From Apium graveolens (taxonomy: Eukaryota; Streptophyta; Magnoliopsida; Apiales; Apiaceae), in contig NC_133655.1 of the NCBI RefSeq assembly GCF_009905375.1, positions 37,376,203-37,440,202 of the forward strand: a DNA stretch of 64,000 bases. The letters are read 5' to 3'. Below the pieces are notes generated by a model, which was given only the letters and a program-made list of their open reading frames with translations, ran no database searches and was not told the origin of the DNA. Every line of letters starts with the position of its first letter. Positions within the stretch are counted from its first letter, which is position 1. This document shows, in pieces, positions 35,825 to 47,786 of the stretch. The position numbers and the translations under genes are program-made.

Positions 35825-35855
35825 TGGTATACATGTCACACATCGTGGCGTACCA
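35825..35855 (+). other. Leader hairpin copy d
   Basis: TGGTATACATG pairs with CGTGGCGTACCA around the loop TCACACAT (35836-35843). The same bulged G is present. A C-G pair of copy b is a U-G pair here. Confidence 0.6.
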
Positions 35856-35930
35856 GAAACTTATGGTGTTTATATGTTAGTGCATTAAATTTTAATAATT
35901 GTAAGAGGAATCAATAGATCTTAATAATTA

Positions 35931-38900
35931 ATGCACCCTTATTTATGTGATGTTTTTATGCATGATTCTCAGGATAAAATGGGCTTTAATCCACTATTCA
36001 CCATACTTAAGGATAACAAGCTTACCGGACCTAACTATATTGAATGGAAACGAAATTTGGACATTGTGTTGACTGCTGAGGAGTACAAGTTTTGCACTTA
36101 TGAACCCAAGCCTGAACAGCCTGCTGCTGATGCTCCTGAAGATGAGAAAGAGTATTATAAACGGTGGATTAAGGCTGATGAGATGTCGCGATGTTACATT
36201 CTGGCAGCAATGTCGGGTGTTTTACAGCATCAGCATCAGTCTATGGCCACTATTTCGGATATGCTCTTTAATTTCAAGGAACTTTTTGGAGATCAGAATA
36301 GGGCTGCTAGGCAAGTAGCCAAGAAGGCTTTAATGAACACTCAGATGGCTGAAGGCACACCTGTAAGGGATCATGTTCTCAAGATGATGTCGCATCTGAA
36401 TGAGATATAGATCCTTGGTGCTGAACTTGACGGGGAAACCCAGATTGACATTATCCTTATGAGCTTGTCCAAGAGTTTTGAGCAGTTCCGCTTGAATTAC
36501 AACATGAACAAGAGGCAGTATAGTCTCGCGGAACTGCTGACAGAACTTCAGGCAGCTGAAGGATTATTTCGGCAGAGTGTTCAAGTGAATGTGGCTAAGA
36601 AAGGTTCTTCCTCTAAGCCGAAAGGTATTAAGAAGAAGAAAAAGGCTCAGACACAGAAAGCTGTGAAGGCAGTGGGAGTTCAGGGTGGTGTGAAAAAGCC
36701 TAAGGGAAAGTGCTTCAGATGCAAACAGTCAGGTCATTGGAAACAGGATTGTCCTCTTCCTAAGAAGACAAACAATACCGGTATGTCTCTTTCTCTAGTT
36801 ACAGAAACATTTATAGCGGCTATATCTACGAGCACTTGGTGTGTAGATACAGGAGCCACTGATCATGTTTGTAATTCTATGCAGGGGTTCCAACTATCCA
36901 GAATGCTTAGAGATGGTGAGATATACGTGTTCATGGGAGATGCTACCAAAGTAGTAGTAGTTGTAGTAGGAGTTATTCATTTATCTTTTGGTTCTGATAG
37001 GATTTTGGTTTTGAACAATTGTCTTTATGTACCTTCTTTTAGAAGGAATTTAATTTCGGTTTCTAAACTTGCTTTGGATGGTTATAATGTTTGTTTGGAT
37101 CGTAATGTTTTTATTATGATGAATAAACGAATTATATGTTCTGGTACATTGCAAGACAATTTGTATATAATTAATCCTAGTCAACCTGCACTGCAACTGC
37201 AATTTAGGGAATTGAACAACACATCTTCTAACTCTACTAAAAGAAAGGAACCTTCTAGTTTGAACCAAACATATCTTTGGCACTTGAGATTAGGTCATAT
37301 TAACTTGAGGAGGATTCAAAGACTGGTAGTAGACGGGCCTTTAAGCTCATTGGCAGTGGAGCCATTTCCAGTTTATGAATCCTGCTTGGAAGGTAAAATG
37401 ACTAATAGGCCTTTCAAGGCAAAAGGGAAAAGAGCCAAACAACTGTTAGAATTGGTTCACTCTGATTTATGTGGACCCATGAATATCCAAGCAAGAGGTG
37501 GTTATGAATATTTCGTCACTTTCATTGCTGATTATTCTAGATATGGGTACGTTTATTTGTTACACCGTAAGTCTGAGTGCTTTGATAAGTTCAAAGAGTA
37601 CAAAGCTAAAACGGAGAAGCGACTTAATAAAAGTATCAAGTCACTACGATCAGATCGTGGTGGCGAATACTTGCTTGGAGAATTTAGGGAATATTTATCA
37701 GAAAATGGGATAGAATCCCAGTTAACTGCACCAGGCACACCCCAGCAGAACGGTGTAGCAGAGAGAAGGAACCGGACTCTTTTAGAGAGTGTTAGATCGA
37801 TGATGAGTTATTCGGATTTACCCAAGTCATTTTGGGGACATGCCTTAGAGACAACAGCTTATCTTCTGAACTTAGTAACTTCTAAGTCGGTTCCTAAAAC
37901 CCCCTTAGAATTGTGGACCGGGGATAAACCGAGTCTAAGACATATTCGAATATGGGGTTGTCCAGCACATGTGCTGAACAAGAACGTGACTAAGTTAGAA
38001 TCTCGTACAGAAGTAAGGTTGTTTGTAGGCTACCCCATGGGAACGAAAGGATATTTATTTTATAGTCTGAAGAATCGGGATGTCATTGTTAGCACCAATG
38101 CAAGATTCTTGGAGGAGGACTATATAATGAATCACAAACCCATAAGTAGTGTCATTTTAGAGGAACTAGTGGGAGGGACAAATAATACCCATGAAGCTGT
38201 AGTACAAGTAGAACAACCACAACATAATATACGACCTGTCACTAATACCGCACCAGTGCCTCGTCGTAGTGGGAGGGTTGTTCAACAGCCTGATAGATTC
38301 ATGTTTTTGGGAGAGTCTTCAGACTTGGTCCCTGGTGAACATGATGATGATCCCCGTACATACGAAGAGGCAGTACAAGATAAAGATGCAGATCTTTGGC
38401 AAAAGGCGATGGAATCTGAGATAGAATCAATGTATTCTAATCAGGTCTGGGAGCTCGTGGAACCACCCAAAGGTATAAAACCTATTGGATGTAAGTGGAT
38501 CTACAAGAAAAAGAGGGGATTAGATAAAAAGGTGAAAGCCTGGAAAGCAAGACTTGTTGCGAAAGGGTATACTCAGAAAGAAGGTATCGATTATGAGGAA
38601 ACCTTTTCACCAATAGTCATGCTTAAGTCAATCCGTATTCTTTTATCTATAGCAGCTCATCTCGATTATGAGATTTGGCAAATGGATGTCAAGACAGCTT
38701 TTCTTAATGGAAGTCTTGAAGAAACCATCTATATGCAGCAACCAAAAGGATTCATTAAGGAAGGCCAAGAGCATCTGGTATGTAAGCTTAAGAGGTCTAT
38801 TTATGGACTTAAACAAGCTTCTAGAGACTGGAATATTCATTTTGATCAGTTAGTCCAGTCATATGGATTTGATCAAAGTCCAAGCCAATCGTGCGTGTAT

Positions 38901-39918
38901 AAGAGAAGTGAAGGTAATGCAGTGGTTTTTCTAGTACTATATGTAGATGATATTTTACTCATTGGAAACAATGTTGAGATGTTGTCATCAGTAAAGGCAT
39001 GGTTGTTCAAACAATTTGACATGAAGGACTTAGGTGAAGCGACATATATCCTTGGGATCAAAGTTATAAGGGATCGCAAGAAAAGGATGTTGGCTTTATC
39101 TCAAGAGCCCTACATTGATGAAGTATTAGCTCGTTTTAACATGCAGAACTCCAAGAAAGGTTTTTTACCTTTTAAGCATGGAGTTGCTCTATCTAAGAAG
39201 CAGTGTCCTTCGACACCTAAGGATATAGAGAGCATGAAAGCAGTTCCTTATGCTTCAGCATGTGGAAGCTTAATGTATGCTATGTTATGTACGAGGCCTG
39301 AAATCTGCTTTCCTGTAGGCATGGTTAGTAGATATCAGTCGAACCCAGGTCAGGAACATTGGAGTGCAGTAAAACTATACTCAAGTACCTGAGAAGGACT
39401 AAGGAGTATATGTTAATTTACAAGGCCTCAGATCTATTTCTTTTGGGATATACTGATTCATATTTCCAATCAGATAGGGATAAGAGAAATCAACCTTGGG
39501 ATATGTTTTTACTTTGGGAGGTGGAGCCGTTATATGGAGGAGTGTAAAGCAGAAATGCATTGCAGACTCCACCATGGAGGCCGAGTATGTGGCGGCCTCT
39601 GAGGCTGCCAAGGAGGCTGTATGGTTCAGGAACTTCCTTTTGGACTTAGATGTGGTACCTAATTTGCCTAGGAGCTTGACGGTGTATTGTGATAACACTG
39701 GTGCTGTGGCAAATTCAAAGGAACCGCGAGACCACAAAGCAGCTAAACATATTGAACGTAAGTATCATCTCATACGAGGAATCGTAAAGCGAGGGGATAT
39801 AGTTGTGGCTCACATATCATCAGAAGACAACCGAGCAGATCCTTTCACAAAGAGCTTTCCAACCAAGGTTTTTGACAAGCATGTGGAAGCGTTAGGAGTC
39901 AGATGGATGGACACATAG
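35931..39918 (+). pseudogene. C4 gag-pol polyprotein, nearly intact
   Basis: The first ATG is at 35931; the ATG at 35979 (MGFNPLFTIL) fits the usual Copia gag start better. Gag is open to the TAG at 36408-36410, then continues in the same frame to 39390. Motifs in order: CCHC zinc knuckle [14 protein letters not shown] (36711-36752); protease DTGATDH (about 36846); integrase zinc region (HLRLGH) with Tyr at 37374-37376 where the first Cys of the HHCC pair belongs; integrase catalytic Asp, Asp and Glu ([22 protein letters not shown]); RT with YVDDILLIG (about 38939); RNase H ([28 protein letters not shown]). Frameshifts near 39370 and 39490 split RNase H, which ends at TAG 39918. The TAG shows no known readthrough context, so I read it as a disabling mutation. 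Confidence 0.9.
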
Positions 39919-39977
39919 ATATTTATGTAATAGTGGATTAAATAAACACTGATGTACACATAGAATATTTTGAGTAT

Positions 39978-39988
39978 AAGTGGGAGAT
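39978..39988 (+). promoter_or_regulatory. Polypurine tract of C4
   Basis: AAGTGGGAGAT directly abuts the 3' LTR, the standard Copia arrangement. Confidence 0.9.
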
Positions 39989-41084
39989 TGTTAGTGTATA
40001 CTGAAAATATTTATTTAAAGTATGTACATTTATTTCTGGCCAGTTTATTTGAGAATCATTTGAATGTTTACATGTTGTCTAATATTATATATTGTGAACA
40101 ATCTAGTATCAAATGGGATACAGAATATTAGATTGTTAAATACGGTTATATAATATAATAAGGTTCACAGCACAGGTGGTGTTGGACAATCCACTGGTAT
40201 GGTTGTAGTATTATTTAGATTAGTTTATATTGACTAATAAATAATGCTAGTATACTTTATGTATATTGAACAGGATCAAATTTAGAATTGTTCCCTTAAT
40301 ACTGATTAAGAAGGAGAACTAAGATTCTATGTTATTATTAATGCTTAGGTTCTTAATCCGGAAATAGTAATTGACACGTGTATATTATTTACATGCTTTG
40401 ATTTATATATGAAATAATTCTTTTGAATTATATCATTATATTTTGGGTGATGGAATTATATACATGGTGGATATTATTTATTGAAGGAATCCATGTCCTG
40501 ATAATATTCGGGTTAATGATGTCCCCTTGAAAGCTCAAAAAGATTTAATTATGTGAAACCCTGCAGGTGGAATTTATTCTGGCATAATTAAATAAAGGTT
40601 GAGTGGATGATCAAGGATAAAAGATATTAATTAAATAAATTATCAGTAATTTATTTAATTAATGGACATATGATATTTTAAACATGGGGAATTTAATAAG
40701 CAAATAATATTGGAACTGAATTAATTAAATTATGGTATTAGGAAAGGTAGTGCAAATATTAATTCTTTAGTGGATTGAATTAATATTTAATTACATTGGG
40801 CTAGGCTCAAGATGTAATTAGAAGGCCCAACCAAATTATCCATGGTCCCTATTGTAGCCTATATATATTCTTATTCTCTTCTTGCTTGGCAATTGTGTGA
40901 AAACATATTGTAGCAACCAAGGAGCAAGAAGAGAGGATAACTTGAGAAGACGGAGGCCACACTTCGCTCAAGGGAATTTGGGAATACAATAGAAGAGCGT
41001 GGAATCAACCATTAACAAGGTAATCCTCTTTTCATAATCTTTATCGTAAAACGTAGTAACACCCTAAGTCTGTGGTTCCCAACA
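39989..41084 (+). repeat. 3' LTR of C4 (1096 bp)
   Basis: Same length as the 5' LTR and about 98% identical by my count. Most differences are transitions. Confidence 0.95.
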
Positions 41085-41089
41085 CTTAC
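41085..41089. repeat. TSD of C4, right copy (CTTAC)
   Basis: Direct repeat of 33378-33382. Confidence 0.9.
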
Positions 41090-42473
41090 CGAACCATGAC
41101 ACAAGCTTATTCCCTAGAAATTGACAGGTGCCAGTTGTACTTTTCCTATCTATTTTGCAACCTGCATAATCTGCATCTGAGTAGCCAATTAGATCAAAAC
41201 CAGACTCTCTAGGGTACCAAATTCCTAGATTTGGAGTCCCTTTAAGATATCTGAAAATTCTTTTAATAGCAACTAAGTGAGATTCTCTAAGATCAGCTTG
41301 AAATTTAGCACAAAGATATGTAGCAAACATTATATCGGGTTTACTAGCAGTTATATATAGAAGTGAACCAACCATGCCTTTATAGCTTGTAATGTCCACA
41401 GACTTTTCAGCCTTGTTTAATTCAAGCTTAGTGGCTGTAGCCATGGGAGTTTTTGCAGATGAACATTCCATTAAGTCAAACTTCTTTAAAAGATCATAAA
41501 TATATTTAGTTTGACTAATGAAAATTCCACTACTAACTTGTTTAACTTGTAAACCAAGAAAATAAGTTAGCTCTCCCATCATGCTCATTTCATATTTACT
41601 TAGCATTAAATTAGCAAACTTTTTACAAAGTTTATTATATGTAGAACCAAATATAATATCATCTATATAAATTTGAACAAGTATAGTAGAGCCATTAATA
41701 TTTCTAAAGAAGGGAGTTTTGTCAACAGTACCTCTAGTGAAGTGATTATCTAGAAGAAATTTTGACAAAGTCTCATACCAGGCTCTAGGTGCTGGCTTTA
41801 GTCCATAGAGTGCTTTCAACAGATAATACACATGGTCTGGAAAATTTGAATTTTCAAACCCTGGAGGTTGACTCACATAGACTTCTTCCTCCAAATCTCC
41901 ATTCAGAAATGCACTCTTGACATCCATTTGATAGACTTTGAAATTGGCATGGGCTGCATAGGCTAGAAAAATTCTGATGGCTTCAAGTCTTGCAACAGGA
42001 GCAAATGTCTCATCAAAATTTATTCCCTTTTGTTGAGAATAGCTCTTGGCAACCAATCTAGCTTTATTCCTTATGACAATGTCATTTTCATCCATCTTAT
42101 TTCTGAATACCCATTTTGTGTCAATAGAACTTTTATTCTTTGGCTTGGGTACCAGCTTCCATACTTTGTTCCTCTCAAATTGGTTTAGCTCCTCTTGCAT
42201 AGCTACAACCCAATCTGGATCCAATAGAGCTTCTTCCACTCTCTTAGGTTCCTCCTGTGATAGAAAACTACTGTATAGACATTCATCTTGAGTAGCCCTT
42301 CTAGTTTGAACTTTAGATGTTGCATTACCAATGATCAGTTCAAAGGGATGACTCTTGGTCCATTTCCTTTGAGGTGGAAGATTAGCTCTAGATGAGGTGG
42401 CCTCAGTGTTGTCATGATGTGAGATTGAGTGTTGATAAGTTGAAACTCCCCCTGAGTTGTTGGTCTTTTGCAA
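41085..42473 (-). pseudogene. C3 pol, reverse transcriptase and first part of RNase H
   Basis: Open over about 460 codons on the minus strand. RT motifs are clear: [73 protein letters not shown] (Gln expected where Pro stands), [10 protein letters not shown] with both catalytic Asp, and the RNase H start [19 protein letters not shown]. Translation runs off into C4 at 41084, and the RNase H end lies at 33018-33382. Wording and the downstream extra ORF fit the SIRE lineage. Confidence 0.88.
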
Positions 42474-45407
42474 GGAACTGGGAGTTATATCAACTGATGA
42501 TGTAATTTGATTATCCGTTGATGAACTATGATCAATGGATGCTCCATTATGTACTTCAACGGATGATGCACTTTATCTTTCAATGGATGTTGCATTACTT
42601 CTGTCAACTGATGCTGAGTTATGACTTTCAACTGATGTAGCATTTTGTGCATTATTCACAGGCAAATTTTGAATCCCTTTTGTAGTGTCTTCTCCATCAT
42701 TCTCATCTTCATTGTCATCACAATATATCTCAATGTTGTCAAATTTGAGTCCTTCATCGTGTCCCTCATCTGTTAGTCCATCAATCTTTTTATCATCAAA
42801 CACAACATGCACAGATTCCATAACAATGTTGGTTCTTAAATTGTAGACCCTATATGATTTTCCAGCAGAATAACCAATAAATATCCCTTCATCAGCCTTT
42901 ACATCAAACTTGCCTTTGTGATCAGGTTGGTTCCTTAGAATGTAGCATTTGCAACCAAAGACATGAAGGAAGTTTAAGGTTGGTTTTCTTCTATTGAACA
43001 ATTAATAGGGAGTCATGCCTTTTTCCTGATTAATTAGAGAAATATTTTGAGTGTAACATGCATGCATAGTTAATAGCCTCGGCCCAAAAGTATGTTGGGA
43101 GTTTTGACTCTTCAAGCATTATTCTTGCAGCTTCAATTAGTGATCTGTTCTTCCTTTCCACCACACCATTTTATTGTGGAGTCCTTGGAGCTGAGAACTC
43201 ATACATGATCCCATTTTCTTCACAGAACAACCTCATGGTAGAATTCCTGAACTCAGTTCCATTGTCACTCCTGATATTCCTTACTTTGAAATCTGGATGG
43301 TTGTTGACTTGCTTGATATGATTGATAATGATTTCACTAGCTTCATCCTTTGATCCAAGAAAATAGGTCCATGAAAAATTTGAGAAATCATCTACAATCA
43401 CTAGGCAATATCTTTTCCTTGAAATTGACAATACATTGACTGGTCCAAAAAGATCCATGTGTAGCAGTTGTAATGGTTCATCAATTGCTGATTCTAGCTT
43501 CTTACTGAATGATGCTCTCTTTTGCTTTCCTTTCTGACAAGCATCACACAGTCCATCCCTTGAGAATTCCACTAGAGGCATTCCTCTAACTAAGTCTTTT
43601 TTGACTAGATCATTCATTGTCTTGAAATTCAAATGGGACAGCTTCTTGTGCCATAGCCAACTTTCATCTTGACTTGCTTTGCTGAAAAGACAAGTGATTG
43701 ATTCTGCATCTGTAGAGTTGAAGTCAGCCAAGAACACATTCCCTTTTCTAACTCCAGTTAGAACCATTTTGTTGTCCTTCTTACTGGTAACAACACAGGC
43801 TTCAAAATTGAACGAAACAGTATTCCCTCTGTCACATAATTGACCGATGCTCAATAGATTGTGTTTGAGACCATTAACTAGTGCAACTTCATCAATGATG
43901 ACATTTTCCTTTGAAATCAAGCCATAACCCATAGTGAACCCTTTGCTATCATCTCCAAAGGTTATGCTAGGGCCAGCTCTCTCCTTAAACTCTGTGAGCA
44001 GGGTAAAATCTCCTGTCATGTGCCTTGAACAACCACTGTCCAAGTACCATAGATTCCTTCTTTTTCCCTGCACACAACAAAATCAAATCAAGTTGATTTT
44101 GGTACCCAAGTTTCCTTGGGTCCAGCCTTGTTAGTCTTTTTCCTAGACTTCACACTTTCTGCACCTTTTGACTTAGGTAACTTTGAGTCAACCTTGGTCT
44201 CAGATGTAGTTGGTTGAAGTGTAGGGTTAGTCACAGAATCATTTAGCACATTTGGTTGAATTAGATAAGGCATAGATTGTGCAAACATGTTATTCCACAT
44301 AGGCATGTTGTACGGCATTTGAGGCATACTAAATGCAGCAAAATAAGGATTATTAACATATGGCATATTTGCAAAATGTACATGTGGATTCTCTTGAGAC
44401 ATAACAGGCATAGCATTCAGTGGTGACATAGACATGTTAGGCATGAAAGAAGATATAAGGCATGGGAGCATTCTTTACAGATTTGCAGTTAACAGATAGA
44501 TGATTAACACTACTACAATGCACATAACTTTTTCTAGGAGCATACCTATCATGTGTGTAGTTGTTGTGTTTGTTAATCCCTACCTTCCCATTTCTATTAG
44601 ATTTTCTTTTAGTTTCCTTTTTATCCTCAACCAACTTAAGCCTATTCTTCAACTGATCTAAAGTCATGTGTCCTATATTCACCTTACTAGAATCTTTGGA
44701 TGTGCTAGCTTCTTCTTTGACAAAGTTCTTGGAAGTTGAACCAAACTTCTTACTGAGATTTTTCAAATTATCCTTTTTAGAATCTTTTTCATGTTTCAAC
44801 TGATCAGCCTTCAACGGATGCTCCTTTTCTTCCTTCAACAGATGACTTTCATCATCCGTTGATTCCACATCCGTTGACAGTCCGTCAATCAATTCCATTT
44901 CCTTTTTGTTTTTCTTCCAGGCATTCTCACAGAAGGATTCAATTCCTTGAACTTTGGCAATTTGAGCACTAACATCCCTAGATATTTTCCGGGCCTTGAT
45001 TACCTCTTGCTCACGTTCTAGTTGTTTAGAAAGAATTTATACTTTCTTAACAGACTCTTCTAGTTCACTCTGAACAGATAAGCATTTGATTTTAATCTTT
45101 TCAAGTTCAATTACCTTACCCTCTAACATAGCATTCCTATCACTTAAAAACAGATTATTCTCTTTAATTCTCATGTTCTCTTTAGTCAGTGATTTAAGGG
45201 AAACACGTAAATGATAAAATTCAGTAGACATATCATTTATAGCTTCATTGCATTCATCTTTAGAAAGCTGAGAGAGGTCAGTAGTTATTACCTGGTTGCT
45301 TGATGAACTAGTTTCATTCTCATCAGAATTAGCCATCAGGGCTAAGTTAACATACTCCATATCATCATCTTCATTGGCTCCATCAGCTGCCCAGTCATTT
45401 TCCTGAG
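42474..45407 (-). pseudogene. C3 pol, linker, protease and integrase, broken
   Basis: Minus strand, in order: an acidic/coiled linker (45407-45037); a Lys-rich linker with a second zinc-knuckle remnant near 44510-44530 whose first Cys codon reads TAT; a Met/Pro/Asn-rich stretch (44471-44088); protease around 44045 (WYLDSGCSRHMTG); an integrase HHCC region (WHKKLSHLNF, CDACQKGK); and the catalytic core with HMDLFGP, RSDNGTEF and the start of APRTPQ. A TAA at 43171-43173 replaces the Gln codon of TPQQNG, and a frameshift follows before 43001. The integrase C-terminus (FGCKCYILRN, GIFIGYSAGKSYRVYN) runs to 42573. Confidence 0.85.
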
Positions 45408-46505
45408 TCAGAAAAGCCCTTTCCTTTTGTTTGAGCAATTCAAAATATTTCTTTTTGTAATCCACTTGCTCAAATTTCTTCTTTTCAGAAGTTGGCTTTT
45501 TGCACTCACTTGCAAAGTGTCCACTTGTGCCACGTTATAACACTTGAACTTAGACTTGTCCACCATGTTCTTGTTTGGCTTAGTGGCTCTAGTGTTTTTC
45601 TTGAATTTCATCTTTGCAAATCTTCTAGACAGAAAGGCCAGATATTCATCAACATCATCAGAGTCATCTTGACTGGAATTGTCTTCAACCTCAGCTGCTT
45701 GCTCATTTCCCTTGCTTGATTCTGATTTGCTTTTGCCAATTTTGAGACTTGGCATTGTATTTTCTTCATTCCTGGCTTCAATTCTCTCATTTTCAGCTAC
45801 AAGTGCAACTAATCCACCTTTTCTCTTTCCCTTCTCCAACAGCTCATCTTGCTTCATCTCAAGTTCATAGGTCTTCAAAATTCCATATAATCTTTCAACT
45901 GTGAAGTCCTTACAATCTTGAGAATTCCTTAGTGAAACAGTCATAGGCTTCAATTCCTTTGGTAGAGACCTTAGAAATTTTAAGTTGGAATCCTTGACTT
46001 GGTACACTCTGCCATACAGCTTCAATCCATTCAACAGTTTCTGAAATCTATTGAAAGTATCATTCAATGATTCTCCTTCTTCATAATGAAAATATTCATA
46101 TTGTTGAATGAGAAGCTGTATTTTGTTTTCTCTAACTTGCTCAGTACCTTCACAAATAAGTTGCAAAGTATCCCAAATTTCCTTAGCAGAGAGGCTATTA
46201 ATAACATTATCAAACATATCTTTGTCTAGGCCATTAAACAGAATGTTCATGGCCTTCTTGTCCTTGTGAACCTCTTCAATATCTTCAGGAGTCCATTCTG
46301 CTCTTGGCTTGGGAATAGACTGTCCAACAGCAACTGTGGCAGTAGCAGTTGTGGCCACTTTATTAAAGATGTGAGGACCATTCTCAATGCAGTTTATGTA
46401 GCTTTCATCTTGAGAGAGAAGATGTAGATGCATCTTCACTTTCCAGTGATGATAATTATCTCTTTCCAAGATTGGAATCTTCACTCCAATATCCTTCTTA
46501 CTCAT
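45408..46505 (-). pseudogene. C3 gag, frameshifted inside the zinc knuckle
   Basis: The ATG at 46505 lies 60 bp after the primer site. The protein shows the Copia/UBN2-type gag fold: YHHWKVKMHLHLLSQDE, AKEIWDTLQLICEGTEQV, QYEYFHYEEGESLNDTFNRF and FLRSLPKELKPMTVSLR. Near 45534, the zinc knuckle begins KFKCYN but a one-base deletion removes the next Cys from frame. The remaining knuckle and DYKKKYFELL continue in the neighbouring frame. Gag would form the particle and bind element RNA. Confidence 0.9.
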
Positions 46506-46550
46506 TATGTTTATAGAATAGATCTTTAAACTCTTTGTATGTCAAGAGCT

Positions 46551-46565
46551 TGCTCTGATACCAAT
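46551..46565 (-). promoter_or_regulatory. Primer binding site of C3
   Basis: The minus strand reads ATTGGTATCAGAGCA directly after the 5' LTR. Confidence 0.9.
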
Positions 46566-47656
46566 TATTATTCCCAAGGAACTAACAATGAGATTTACAG
46601 AAGAGGGGTTGAATGTAAATCTCAAAACTTTTTCAAGTTTTGAGTAGTTTCAAAAGCTAAGTATATGATGAACAGATGTGTGTGAATTGCTTTAAGTAAG
46701 TGCAGACAGATGTATATTCAAAACACAAATGTAAAGAACACAGAGGCTTTAAAAACTTTTCTGGTGGATTTGTTGTTCCACCAGAGATGTGTATTTCAAA
46801 AAATCTGTGATACAAAGAATTGTTCACAGCTGCTTCCTAGTACAAACTAGATGATTTTCTCTCTAAGTTTTTCTAAACAGCTCTGGAAAATTCACACATA
46901 ATTACTAGCTGCAACTTGGTTTATATATCACCAAGTATTTCAAGTGAAGATAAAGATAAAAATACAATTATAAAATAGTTCTTCACATGTTTCTTCTTCA
47001 TTTCTCTGTCCAATGCAATCTAAGATAATCTGCGAATCTTTGAATACTTCCTTGTTTGCACCAAAATGGAAATGCTATTTTTTCTTGATTCCTCTAAGAG
47101 GCTACCACATTCCAATTGTCTCTGTCAACCCATGTGCCTCTGTCAGCTTATGAATTGTCACTATCAACTGCTATGGAACTGAGCATCCATTGAAGCTTTC
47201 ATCGTTGGAGGCTTTATCCGTTGATGCTCTTATCCGTTGATGCTTTAGCAGTTGAAGCTTTATCCGTTGATGCACTCATCGGTTGATGGATGTTATCCGT
47301 TGAAGCTTTAGAGACATCTGTTGAGGCTTTGTTTCTCATCCATTGAAGGTCTTTAATTTACCAGTTGATACTACTTCATTTATACAAAATTACAAGGCAT
47401 GAAATATTTATAATTAGCCCTCCTATTTTCATATCCACTAGTAGTCAACATGACTTATAATTTCCTGCAACTTCTAAGAATTATACCTTATTTACAAAGA
47501 CTGAAATGTGCTACAATACTAAACTTATTTCTAAGTAAAGTTACTCCATCAACGGATAGCCAAAGTGGTCTTATCCGTTGAGGCTACAAACACTAGATTT
47601 CTACTTAAGTGTTTTGTTTAACTTATCATCAAACTAATACACATATATTCCTAACA
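46566..47656 (-). repeat. 5' LTR of C3 (1091 bp)
   Basis: It matches the left LTR apart from the S3 insertion. The terminus beside the primer site reads TATTATTCCC on the plus strand where the other LTR has TGTTATTCCC, so the end is mutated. It contains the same cluster of ATCCGTTGATG words (47205-47345). Confidence 0.92.
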
Positions 47657-47661
47657 GTTAT
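47657..47661. repeat. TSD of C3, right copy (GTTAT)
   Basis: Direct repeat of 25570-25574. Confidence 0.85.
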
Positions 47662-47760
47662 AAAGTTAGTAAGATTATTGTGAAAACCAAAGGTTTTGAA
47701 AGTATAGCCCAAGATTTAGAAAGTGATATAAAGGAAATACTGCCCTGAGTTATTTGCTTA
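47662..47760 (+). pseudogene. G1 pol, chromodomain-region remnant after C3
   Basis: Degenerate codons including ESIAQDLESDIKEIL continue the tail broken at 25574 and parallel the end of Tekay-type chromodomains. SDSEDRILLRGEG and the polypurine tract follow. Identification relies on position and a short match. Confidence 0.55.
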
Positions 47761-47786
47761 AGTGATTCTGAGGACAGAATCCTTTT

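Larger units (their letters stand above)
34497..35930 (+). other. C4 untranslated leader, 1.4 kb
   Basis: No gene is supported here. It contains a GGGGCTGCT minisatellite (34850-34965) and four hairpin-forming repeats with a CACCCAT-like loop and a CGTGG 3' arm (35382-35860). A leader of this length between primer site and gag is the expected place for dimerisation, packaging or translation-initiation signals; any such role is inference. Confidence 0.75.
33383..41084 (+). mobile_element. C4: complete, young Copia LTR retrotransposon (7702 bp)
   Basis: Two 1096-bp LTRs (33383-34478 and 39989-41084), a primer site, a 1.4-kb leader, gag-pol and a polypurine tract are present, flanked by the TSD CTTAC (33378-33382, 41085-41089). 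I count about 22 differences between the LTRs, about 2%, so insertion was recent. It lies in the RNase H of C3, in the opposite orientation. The RT/RNase H wording ([24 protein letters not shown]) suggests a Tork/TAR-type Copia, but I am unsure of the lineage. One in-frame stop and two frameshifts mean it cannot act alone. Confidence 0.95.
25575..47656 (-). mobile_element. C3: SIRE-like Copia element, minus strand, with nested S3 and C4
   Basis: Both LTRs, primer site, gag, pol, extra ORF and polypurine tract are present in the expected order, reading right to left. It is flanked by the TSD GTTAT at 25570-25574 and 47657-47661. Without the nested C4 (7.7 kb) and S3 (1.05 kb) it would be about 13.3 kb, long as expected for SIRE elements. 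I count roughly 42 differences between its LTRs (about 4%), about twice the divergence of the C4 LTRs nested inside it, so the two estimates agree in order. Several frameshifts and stops disable it. Confidence 0.93.

Noticed and set aside
36408..36410. Programmed readthrough of the C4 TAG between gag and pol
   Set aside because: The stop falls inside gag before the zinc knuckle, not at a gag-pol border, and the bases after it (ATC) do not match known readthrough contexts.
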